64,000 nt of DNA from an uncultured Lachnospiraceae bacterium (GTDB lineage Bacteria; Bacillota; Clostridia; Lachnospirales; Lachnospiraceae), in contig CAJUQJ010000001.1 in the NCBI GenBank assembly GCA_910588215.1, positions 168,456-232,455 on the forward strand. Direction: 5' to 3'. Below are positions 57,082 to 64,000 of this stretch, piece by piece. Under the pieces are notes generated by a model, which saw only the letters and a program-made list of their open reading frames with translations, did not search any database and had not been told where the DNA came from. How positions within the stretch are numbered: position 1 is the first letter of the stretch; each line of letters opens with the position of its first letter. The translations under genes and the position numbers were made by a program.

Positions 57082-59550
57082 ATGAGCATATATGATACGT
57101 TAAACGAGAGACAGAAACAGGCGGTGATGCAGACCCAGGGGCCGGTCCTGATCCTGGCCGGCGCAGGTTCCGGCAAGACCAGGGTGCTCACACATAGAGT
57201 GGCCTGGCTGATCGAGGAGGAGGGTGTGAATCCGTATCAGATCATGGCGATCACCTTCACCAATAAGGCGGCGGGTGAGATGCGGGAGCGGGTAGACAAG
57301 ATCGTCGGTTTCGGCGCGGAGCAGATATGGGTCTCCACATTCCATTCCACCTGTGTGAGGATCCTTCGCAGATACATTGACAGGCTGGGGTATGACAATA
57401 ACTTTACTATCTATGATACAGACGACCAGAAGGGCGTGATGAAGGAGGTCTGTAAGAAGCTGCAGATTGACACGAAGATGCTGAAGGAGCGGACGATCCT
57501 TGGCGCTGTCTCTTCAGCCAAGAACGAACTGATCGATCCGCTGCAGTATGAGATGCAGGCGGGATTTGACTATAATGCGAGCAGGATCGCCAAGGCGTAT
57601 AAGGAGTATCAGGCGGTCCTGCATAAGAATAATGCATTGGATTTTGACGATCTGATCATGAAGACGGTGGAGCTTTTTAAGGCGGATGCGCAGGTGCTGA
57701 ACAATTATCAGGAGAGGTTTCGCTATATCATGGTAGACGAGTATCAGGACACCAATACGGCGCAGTTTGAACTGATCAGGCTGCTTGCGGGGAAGTATCG
57801 CAATCTGTGTGTGGTAGGGGATGACGATCAGTCCATTTATAAGTTCCGTGGAGCAAATATCCGTAATATTCTGGATTTTGAGAAAGTGTATCCGGAAGCA
57901 TGCGTAATCAAGCTGGAACAGAACTACCGGTCCACGCAGATTGTGCTGGATGCGGCAAATGCGGTGATCAAAAATAACACAGGACGTAAGGACAAGGCAC
58001 TCTGGACAGATAAGAAGGAAGGAAACCGCATTCATTTCAGGCAGTTTGACACTGCATATGAGGAGGCGGAGTATATAGCGGGCGACGTGGCGGCGAAGAC
58101 CAGGAGTGGTGCGGCAGAGTACGGTGCGTGTGCGGTTTTGTACAGGACCAATGCGCAGGCCAGACTGTTGGAAGAGAAATTCATTATGGAAGGCATACCG
58201 TATGATGTGATCGGCGGCGTCAATTTCTATGCCAGACGGGAGATCAAGGATATTCTGGCATATTTAAAGACCATAGATAATGGGCGGGATGATGTGGCCG
58301 TGAAGCGTATCATCAATATTCCGAAGCGCGGGATTGGTATGACTACCATTGTGAGGGTACAGGAGTATGCCGACAGCAGGCAGATCAGCTTTTACGATGC
58401 GCTGAAAGAGGCGGATCAGATCATGACGATCGGGAGAAGCGCCTCTAAGCTGAAGCCCTTTGTAACGATGATACAGACATTCCGCTCTAAGCTGGAGTTT
58501 TACAGTCTGGAGGAACTGGTGCGGGATATTTTAGAGTCAACAGGATATGTGAAGGAGCTGGAAGAGTCAGACGAGGAGGATGCGGCCGACCGGATTGAGA
58601 ATATCGACGAGCTGGTCAGCAAAGTGGTGGCTTATGAGGAGACCCATGACGAACCGTCTCTTGGCGAATTTCTGGAGGAAGTGGCACTGGTCGCCGACAT
58701 CGATAAAGTGGGCGAATCCGACAACCGGGTACTGCTGATGACCTTGCACTCGGCTAAGGGACTGGAATTCCCCCATGTGTATCTGGCTGGGTTAGAGGAC
58801 GGCATTTTCCCCAGTTATATGACGATCATGTCCGATGATCCCATGGATATTGAGGAAGAGAGAAGACTTGCCTACGTGGGCATTACCAGGGCGAAGGACG
58901 ATCTGACGATCTCCTATGCCAGACAGCGTATGATCAGAGGGGAGACTCAGTATAATCCTGTCAGCCGTTTTGTCAGGGAGATTCCGCCTCAGCTTATGGA
59001 TAACAACCCGCCCCAGGCAAAAAGGCCGGATCACCGGGAGTATGAGGAGAATTCCAGAGAACGAAGTTTCTTTCAGGCGAAGCCCTTTGAGACGAGAAGC
59101 CTGGAAACCAGATCCTTCAAGACAGGAGCGGAAGGAAGAGACGGCCTGGGAAGCCGGCCGACAGAGCCGTCGGCGCCATACAGACGGGTGCCGGACAATG
59201 TATTCGATAAGCCGGTGAGCTTTGGAAACGGTACGGCGATGTCCGGAGAAAAGAAACCTGTGGCGGCCATGGGCAGACCCAAGGCGATCGTCAGACCCAA
59301 GCGCACGGCCGTGGAAAACCAACCCTATATTACCAGGGCGACGCAAGGCGTGGGCGCCGTGGCCATTGAACCGGCAGGCAGCAGGTCATTAGAGTACGGC
59401 GTGGGCGACAGAGTACGGCATCTGCGCTATGGCGAGGGAACCGTGATGAAGATCGAACCTGGACCGCGGGATTCTCAGGTGACGGTTGTATTTGATGAAG
59501 TGGGACAGAAGATCATGTATGCGGGATTTGCGAAATTGAAAAAGGTCTGA
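57082..59550 (+). CDS. pcrA: UvrD/PcrA-type ATP-dependent DNA helicase
   Basis: An 822-residue superfamily 1A helicase for repair and removal of RecA or stalled complexes. Motif Q LNERQKQAV, Walker A LAGAGSGKTRVL, Ia ITFTNKAAGEMRERV, II VDEYQDTN, III GDDDQSIYKFRGA, IV EQNYRST, V LMTLHSAKGLEFPHVYLAGLEDG and VI EERRLAYVGITRAK are all present. After a long Arg/Ser-rich linker (~650-760), the C-terminus ends in the PcrA Tudor-like domain (GVGDRVRHLRYGEGTVMKIE) that contacts RNA polymerase. The next gene follows after 16 bp. Confidence 0.96.
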   Translation: MSIYDTLNERQKQAVMQTQGPVLILAGAGSGKTRVLTHRVAWLIEEEGVNPYQIMAITFTNKAAGEMRERVDKIVGFGAEQIWVSTFHSTCVRILRRYIDRLGYDNNFTIYDTDDQKGVMKEVCKKLQIDTKMLKERTILGAVSSAKNELIDPLQYEMQAGFDYNASRIAKAYKEYQAVLHKNNALDFDDLIMKTVELFKADAQVLNNYQERFRYIMVDEYQDTNTAQFELIRLLAGKYRNLCVVGDDDQSIYKFRGANIRNILDFEKVYPEACVIKLEQNYRSTQIVLDAANAVIKNNTGRKDKALWTDKKEGNRIHFRQFDTAYEEAEYIAGDVAAKTRSGAAEYGACAVLYRTNAQARLLEEKFIMEGIPYDVIGGVNFYARREIKDILAYLKTIDNGRDDVAVKRIINIPKRGIGMTTIVRVQEYADSRQISFYDALKEADQIMTIGRSASKLKPFVTMIQTFRSKLEFYSLEELVRDILESTGYVKELEESDEEDAADRIENIDELVSKVVAYEETHDEPSLGEFLEEVALVADIDKVGESDNRVLLMTLHSAKGLEFPHVYLAGLEDGIFPSYMTIMSDDPMDIEEERRLAYVGITRAKDDLTISYARQRMIRGETQYNPVSRFVREIPPQLMDNNPPQAKRPDHREYEENSRERSFFQAKPFETRSLETRSFKTGAEGRDGLGSRPTEPSAPYRRVPDNVFDKPVSFGNGTAMSGEKKPVAAMGRPKAIVRPKRTAVENQPYITRATQGVGAVAIEPAGSRSLEYGVGDRVRHLRYGEGTVMKIEPGPRDSQVTVVFDEVGQKIMYAGFAKLKKV

Positions 59551-59566
59551 AGGGAGAACAGCGGCA

Positions 59567-60124
59567 ATGTCTTTGACGCCGGTCAGGAATTTACAGCTAC
59601 ATAATCAGATCGAGAGAGTGCTGCATGTACAGGGCAATTACCGGGGCGGCATTCTGGAGATGGCCATCGTTGTTGACCGGGAGTTTGACAAGGCGACGGC
59701 CCGGGAGCTATGCAGAGATATCATAACATCCTGCAAGAAGCAGAGCGAAGTATTCCGGAACGTACGTCTGAACATGGTCCTGTGGGGACGGCAAGATATC
59801 TGTGCAGAGGCAGTGGCAGCGGCCTATGTGCAGATGGGTACCTTTTTTGATACTTATGAGCCGGAAGAATCTACGAATACCGGTAACGGACAGATTGCGG
59901 AGGAGTCGGAGAATGGCCGGCCAGTCATCGAGATCATGGAATACCTGAAAAAGTTTCAGGCCAGAAGTAAACTGATTCTTCTGCTGACACCGGCCAGAGA
60001 AAAATTGTACCGGATAGCAGACCGGGATAGGCTAAGACAGGCACTTAGCCCGTTCTTAAAGCAAAAGCTGGTATTGGTATATCCGGAGACAATGGAGGCA
60101 GGGATCGCTCTTTTTCTGTCATAA
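59567..60124 (+). CDS. Unknown conserved-looking protein downstream of pcrA
   Basis: A 185-residue soluble protein. I do not recognise it. It has an alternating beta-alpha pattern: GGILEMAIVVDREF, ARELCRDIITSC, FRNVRLNMVLWGRQD, SKLILLLTPAREKLYRI, KQKLVLVYPETMEAGIALFLS. This resembles a Rossmann or vWA-like sandwich, but there is no DxSxS metal motif (the first strand ends VVDREFD). GGGAGAA precedes the ATG and the gap to pcrA is 16 bp, so it is co-transcribed with the helicase. Confidence 0.6.
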   Translation: MSLTPVRNLQLHNQIERVLHVQGNYRGGILEMAIVVDREFDKATARELCRDIITSCKKQSEVFRNVRLNMVLWGRQDICAEAVAAAYVQMGTFFDTYEPEESTNTGNGQIAEESENGRPVIEIMEYLKKFQARSKLILLLTPAREKLYRIADRDRLRQALSPFLKQKLVLVYPETMEAGIALFLS

Positions 60125-60295
60125 AATTTATAACAGTTTAGTTCGCATCATTCATATAAGCATCTGCTTCTAAAATTTTGATAAATTTCCATATTTTTAT
60201 AGTAAAAAGAAAAAAGAAGTGGTATATTATATATTAATGATTCTTACCTTCAATGGAAGGTATCGGAGACGAAAAAAGAAAGTGAGGGTTATGCT

Positions 60296-60583
60296 ATGAG
60301 CAAGGCAGAGATTTTGAATAAATTGGATGATATATTGGATAATGCCAGAGTGAATGAACTTTTGGGCAGGAAGAAAGAAGAAGAGAAGAAGTGTGACAAA
60401 GTACTGTGGATCTTTGCGATCATCGGCGCTGTTGTAGCGGTTGCTGCAATCGCATTTGCGATGTATCGTTATTTCAAACCGGATTATCTGGAAGATTTTG
60501 AGGATGATTTCGATGATGATTTTGACGATGACTTCTTTGAGGATGAGGAAGACGAGGATGTTACAACCTCTGACATAGAGTAA
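60296..60583 (+). CDS. Small single-pass membrane protein with an acidic tail
   Basis: A 95-residue protein: an N-terminal charged helix (KAEILNKLDDILDNARVNELLGRKKEEEKK), one membrane helix (VLWIFAIIGAVVAVAAIAFAMY) and a C-terminal tail of almost only Asp, Glu and Phe (DFEDDFDDDFDDDFFEDEEDED). GAGGG lies 7 bases from the ATG. The upstream 170 bp (60125-60295) are A/T-rich and probably hold the promoter. Function unknown; a similar layout is common in Lachnospiraceae genomes in my experience. Confidence 0.65.
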   Translation: MSKAEILNKLDDILDNARVNELLGRKKEEEKKCDKVLWIFAIIGAVVAVAAIAFAMYRYFKPDYLEDFEDDFDDDFDDDFFEDEEDEDVTTSDIE

Positions 60584-60749
60584 TAAAGTGAAAGCGTACC
60601 GTTCGTGACGATTTGGGCAGATATTTGCAGTATTGTGCTGTCTGTTTCGTGAAGAATGGTCTTAAAGTGAGTTGGTCTGGCGGGGATCCGGAACGAGCGT
60701 ACCGAACAGTCAGCTGATCTGAAAATTGCAGCGGGTAAATGAATGACAA

Positions 60750-60780
60750 GCGGGGTGTATAAAGCATCCCGCTTTTTTTG
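60750..60780 (+). terminator. Intrinsic terminator upstream of the rRNA methyltransferase gene
   Basis: GCGGGGTG-TATAAAG-CATCCCGC stem (one G-T) followed by seven T. It lies between the small membrane protein and the methyltransferase and argues against starting the latter at 60778. Confidence 0.85.
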
Positions 60781-60813
60781 AAAAACAGCGTGAAGGAAAC
60801 ATTGGAGGAAGGC

Positions 60814-62391
60814 ATGAAAAAGGGACAGATCATAGAAGGGATCGTGCAACGGGTAGATTTCCCGAACAAAGGAATCGTGGAAACTGAAGACGGCATCTGT
60901 GTGGTGAAAAATGCACTGCCAGGGCAGCGGGTGCAGTGTGCCGTGAATAAAGTGCGTAAAGGAAAGGCAGAGGGGAGATTGCTGAAAGTACTGGAATCTT
61001 CTTCGCTGGAATGCGGCAGTCCCTGTCCGCATTTCGGAAGCTGCGGCGGCTGTACCTTTCTCTCATTGCCATATGAGGAACAGCTGAAGATCAAGGAAGA
61101 GCAGGTCAAGAAGCTGCTGGACAGTGTATTGGACAGGCAGGGTCCATGGCAGTTTGAGGGGATAAAAGAAAGTCCCGTTTGCTTTGGATACCGAAATAAG
61201 ATGGAGTTTTCTTTTGGGGATGAGATCAAGGACGGTCCGCTTGCGCTGGGAATGCATAAGAGGGGCAGTTTCTATGATATTGTATCCGTAACCGGCTGCC
61301 AGATCATAGATGAGGATTATCGCCAGATTTTGTGCTGCGTGAAAGAATATTTCACACAGCTTAAAGAGCAGGGCGTATCCGTCAGCTTTTATCACAGATT
61401 GCGTCACATCGGTTATCTTCGGCATCTTCTCGTGCGTAAGGCATCGAAGACAGGGGAAATCTTGATCGCGCTTGTGACGACTACACAGTTGCCGGGGGAA
61501 GGAATAGTACCGGGACGGGCGGATGCTTTCCCGGGTGAGACAGAAGAAACGACCGACGGAGCACCAAGAGATGATATGGCTGCAAGACAGCTTGCTGAGG
61601 ATGAGATCTTATGTGGTTTTAAGGACAGACTGCTGGCTCTGGAGTTGGAAGGAAGGGTGACCGGCATTCTACACATCAGGAATGATGCAGTCGCGGATAT
61701 CATACAGAGTGATGAGACAAGGATACTTTACGGCCAGGATCATTTCTATGAAGAACTGCTTGGATTACGATTCAGGATTTCTGTATTTTCCTTTTTTCAG
61801 ACAAACAGCTGTGGTGCGGAAGTACTGTATCAGACGGTCAGAGATTACATCACAGATTTTATTGATCCGATAGATTCTCGTAAGATCGTATTTGATCTGT
61901 ACAGCGGAACCGGTACCATCGCCCAGCTTATGGCACCGGTGGCCAAGAAAGTGATCGGTGTGGAGATCGTGGAGGAGGCCGTGGAGGCAGCCAAGAAGAA
62001 TGCGGAGCTGAATGGTTTACATAATTGTGAATTTATTGCCGGAGATGTACTAAAGGTGATCGATACGATAGATGAAAAACCTGATTTTATCATTCTGGAT
62101 CCGCCCAGGGACGGGATCCATCCGAAGGCGCTGGACAAGATCATCCGGTACGGCGTGGAGCATGTACTATATATTTCCTGTAAACCGACGAGTCTGGTGC
62201 GGGATCTGGAGGTGTTCCTGGAGAGAGGTTATGAGGTGAAGAAGGCCGTAGCGGTGGACCAGTTTCCCTGGACGGCGAATGTTGAGACGGTGTGCCTCTT
62301 GAGCAACCGAAAACCTGACACGAAAGTAAGGATCGATGTGGATCTGGAAGACTATTACCGTATAAAGGACGCAAAGCAGAATCAGAACTGA
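60814..62391 (+). CDS. 23S rRNA (uracil-C5)-methyltransferase, RlmD/RlmCD family
   Basis: A 525-residue TrmA/RumA-class enzyme. The N-terminal TRAM domain (QIIEGIVQRVDFPNKGIVE) is followed by a four-Cys Fe-S motif (LECGSPCPHFGSCGGCTF) and an SAM methyltransferase core with FQTNSCGAEVLYQTV, FDLYSGTGTIAQLMAP, FIILDPPRDGIHPKAL and the catalytic Cys456 in LYISCKPTSL. It carries an inserted ~60-residue acidic loop (~230-275, GETEETTDGAPRDDMAARQL), which explains its excess over the usual ~455. ATG 60814 has GGAGGAAGG 2-10 bases upstream. Confidence 0.92.
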   Translation: MKKGQIIEGIVQRVDFPNKGIVETEDGICVVKNALPGQRVQCAVNKVRKGKAEGRLLKVLESSSLECGSPCPHFGSCGGCTFLSLPYEEQLKIKEEQVKKLLDSVLDRQGPWQFEGIKESPVCFGYRNKMEFSFGDEIKDGPLALGMHKRGSFYDIVSVTGCQIIDEDYRQILCCVKEYFTQLKEQGVSVSFYHRLRHIGYLRHLLVRKASKTGEILIALVTTTQLPGEGIVPGRADAFPGETEETTDGAPRDDMAARQLAEDEILCGFKDRLLALELEGRVTGILHIRNDAVADIIQSDETRILYGQDHFYEELLGLRFRISVFSFFQTNSCGAEVLYQTVRDYITDFIDPIDSRKIVFDLYSGTGTIAQLMAPVAKKVIGVEIVEEAVEAAKKNAELNGLHNCEFIAGDVLKVIDTIDEKPDFIILDPPRDGIHPKALDKIIRYGVEHVLYISCKPTSLVRDLEVFLERGYEVKKAVAVDQFPWTANVETVCLLSNRKPDTKVRIDVDLEDYYRIKDAKQNQN

Positions 62392-62416
62392 AAATGAAAC
62401 ACCGAACTAAAAGCGA

Positions 62417-62455
62417 AAGCTGCTGATGTGTAAAAGCATTGGCAGCTTATTTTTT
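62417..62455 (+). terminator. Terminator after the rRNA methyltransferase gene
   Basis: AAGCTGC (62417-62423) and GCAGCTT (62442-62448) with an 18 nt loop, followed by ATTTTTT. Confidence 0.75.
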
Positions 62456-62472
62456 CGCCGAAGGGAGGTGGT

Positions 62473-62925
62473 GCCTATGATTTGGATTCGGTGATCTTGG
62501 AATTGAAATTGACGATCAATGACAATCTAAGGGCTTTCGGTATTGCTGAGGAAGAGGCTTTCTGTATCGGTACAGGAACCGGACAGCCTAGCGGTATTTT
62601 TACTGCAACCGGCAGTACTGTGGGTGTAACGGCTGCAAACGCAACAGCGATCACGGCAGATGAGTTGATCAATCTGATTTATTTGCTGAAGAGCCCTTAC
62701 CGCAGAAACGCAAAGTTCCTTATGAATGACGCCACTGTTTCCGCGATCCGTAAGCTGAAGGATAAGAATGATGCTTATCTCTGGCAGTCTTACCTTCAGG
62801 CAGGCGAGCTGGACAAGCTTCTGGGGTATGACCTTTATACTTCTCCGTATGTGCCTGCTTTGCCACGATCGGCGGGGAAGGACTGGCAGTTCCAAGGAAG
62901 AGCAGGTAGCAAGGACTACAGTTGA
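62473..62925 (+). pseudogene. HK97-type major capsid protein remnant
   Basis: The frame reads YDLDSVILEL..., then EEEAFCIGTGTGQPSGIF, ADELINLIYLLKSPYRRNAKFLMNDATVSAIRKLKD and LDKLLGYDLYTSPYVPA, the C-terminal half of an HK97-fold capsid protein. The N-terminal half is missing and the last ~45 residues are lost by frameshift (ends QGRAGSKDYS). It follows the chromosomal methyltransferase terminator directly, so the left end of the prophage is deleted. Confidence 0.85.
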
Positions 62926-62935
62926 GGATTTCAGT

Positions 62936-63094
62936 ATGACGGTCTCTATTTGTTATTGTCAGAAAGCTGCTGCGATCGATTCCACTCATTTTCGGGTAAT
63001 GTTACTGGGTGAGATTTACAACATCGTGAACATCGACCATATGAACTTCCGGAAGAAGTCACTGAAGTTCACCTGCAGGAAGGAGCGGCGCTGA
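62936..63094 (+). pseudogene. Phage head-closure/head-tail joining protein remnant
   Basis: The C-terminal ~50 residues of a small phage protein: STHFRVMLLGEIYNIVNIDHMNFRKKSLKFTCRKE. The segment EIYNIVNIDHMNFRKKSLKF is the usual end of Siphoviridae head-closure proteins. The N-terminal part is missing. The stop overlaps the next ATG (TGATG), an intact phage-type coupling. Confidence 0.7.
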
Positions 63095-63438
63095 TGGCAC
63101 AGATGATAAGAATTGACCAGCTGGCGGATACCGTGATGAAGGGCATGGAGGAATACGCGAAGCTTGTTGCGGAGGAACTGAAGAAGGATGTCCAGAAGGC
63201 AGGCAAGACTGTAAAGCAGCAGATTGAAAGCACGGCTCCGAAGAAGACGGGGAAATATTCCAAGAGCTGGGCGGTGAATCTGTCGCTGGATCCTGAGGGG
63301 GAGACCGAGCAGTTCTATGCGGATGACATGGTGTATTAAACCACGGTGGTCAATAACGGTTATTCGGGTGATCTGGCGATTGCACTCATTCCGGACAGTT
63401 TGAAGGAAACAGAAGACAGCAATGGCAAGGAACGGTAA
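63094..63438 (+). pseudogene. HK97 gp10-like protein fused to a tail-protein fragment, broken by a stop
   Basis: Residues 1-~65 (MAQMIRIDQLADTVMKGMEEY, VQKAGKTVKQQIESTAPKKTGKYSKSWAV) match the N-terminus of HK97 gp10-type neck proteins. The next part (NLSLDPEGETEQFYADDMVY, stop TAA at 63337, then TTVVNNGYSGDLAIALIPDS in the same frame) looks like a phage major tail protein. I infer a deletion that fused the two genes, followed by a nonsense mutation. It ends in TAA at 63436. Confidence 0.65.
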
Positions 63439-64000
63439 AAGAAAATCGTCTGGAGATGCTCGAATCGCCTCACAAACGGGGTAAAGAAATGCGGCAATTC
63501 CGAAACGCTGGAAGAGGGCGCACTGAACAGGGCGGTCATGGAGGCTATCCACCGCATCACAAGAAATGAAGGGGACTTCGTAGGCGCCTTCCGCCAGAAT
63601 GTCATCCGGGTGATCGGCAGCTACGCAGAGAACAGCAGCCGGACGAATACACAGACGGAATAAAAGCCAAACAGGAAGAAATGGTCGCCCTGATTGCGGA
63701 GAATGCAAAGGCAGGGGCCTACACACGGGAGTTCGATGAACGCTACCGCAGGATTGCAGAAGAAATCAATGCACTGAAAGAAGAACAGACGGAAGCAGGA
63801 AAAAACTAGCGGAAAACTATGAACAGCGGGTGAAGGATATGGACGCTTTCCTGAGCGGTAACAGTGGTCGGATACCGGAGTTTGACAATGACCTTGTCAG
63901 ACGGCTGGTCGCAAGCATCAAAGTAATGTCAGCAGACAGGATACAGATACAGATACAGTTCCAGTCCGGTATCGTCATGGAGCAGGAGATCGGGAATGAG
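63420..64000 (+). pseudogene. Large serine recombinase, C-terminal remnant with frameshifts (cut by window end)
   Basis: In shifting frames the sequence reads RNGKRK|IVWRCSNRLTNGVKKCGNSE (zinc ribbon), LNRAVMEAIHRITRNEGDFVGAFRQNVIRVIGSYA, then DEYTDGIKAKQEEMVALIAENAKAGAY, ALKEEQTEAGK|KLAENYEQRVKDMDAFLSG and LVRRLVASIKVMSADRIQIQ. This is the C-terminal half of TndX/Tn4451-like transposon recombinases. Frame changes occur near 63445, 63640 and at the A6 run 63800-63805. The catalytic N-terminal domain is absent here, so it is inactive. The sequence continues past the window end. Confidence 0.82.

Overview
The window looks like a chromosomal segment of a low-to-mid GC Firmicute of the class Clostridia, most likely a gut Lachnospiraceae. 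The support is gene content and synteny: a large one-piece PurL, SigH next to cysE-cysS-mrnC-rlmB, a cysteine-type T-box leader, a CoaX/CoaBC/ECF cluster, short TTGACA/TATAAT promoters and strong GGAGG ribosome sites. Family-level assignment is inference from protein character only; no search was run.

Layout. 1-8.5 kb: the end of purL, then a TetR repressor divergent from an MMPL exporter and an xxxLxxG-heptad lipoprotein, then a zinc-ribbon membrane protein. 8.6-18.2 kb: carAB, queH, a small tautomerase, argS, a DUF2500 protein, tRNA-Val and tRNA-Met, and a TauE/SafE exporter. 18.3-36.2 kb: a hemicellulose/aldouronate locus (SGNH esterase, GH2, an AraC regulator with a one-base frameshift, GH3, GH67 alpha-glucuronidase, two LplB/YtcP-type permeases, solute-binding lipoprotein, uxuA, uxuB). 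Together these could import glucuronoxylan fragments, cut off glucuronic acid and xylose, and feed the uronate to 2-keto-3-deoxygluconate. 36.2-44 kb: an orphan REC-Hpt protein, purC, a MATE pump, a likely pantothenate ECF component with coaX and coaBC, and ispF. 44-47 kb: an unexplained small transcription unit with a 12-codon ORF, then a MutS2-like protein without an Smr domain. 46.6-54.4 kb: T-box, cysE, cysS, mrnC, rlmB, an SGNH hydrolase with SGN repeats, sigH, and a VTC/DUF4956 pair. 54.4-62.4 kb: tRNA-Thr, tRNA-Gly, an EamA transporter, an SPFH/zinc-ribbon protein, pcrA, two unknown small proteins and an RlmD-type methyltransferase. 62.4 kb to the end: a decayed prophage and a serine-recombinase remnant.

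The most unusual signal is not a gene. At least four families of structured, interspersed repeats sit between genes. Family A (8 recognisable copies, three of them long) is always on the coding strand. It carries a series of hairpins whose arms covary between copies and ends in GGAATGGAGG or a close variant, usually as the ribosome-binding site directly ahead of a start codon. Family B follows A in two places and brings a second Shine-Dalgarno. Family C is a three-way-junction-like element with long closing arms (2 full copies, 1 core). Family D is a GTTAC...GTAAC-closed element. Covariation points to selection on, or replication of, RNA or cruciform structure. I know of no description of these elements, but I could not search.

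Limits: no alignment, folding or database search was possible. Catalytic residues and domain limits were counted by eye. Family names rest on recognised motifs.
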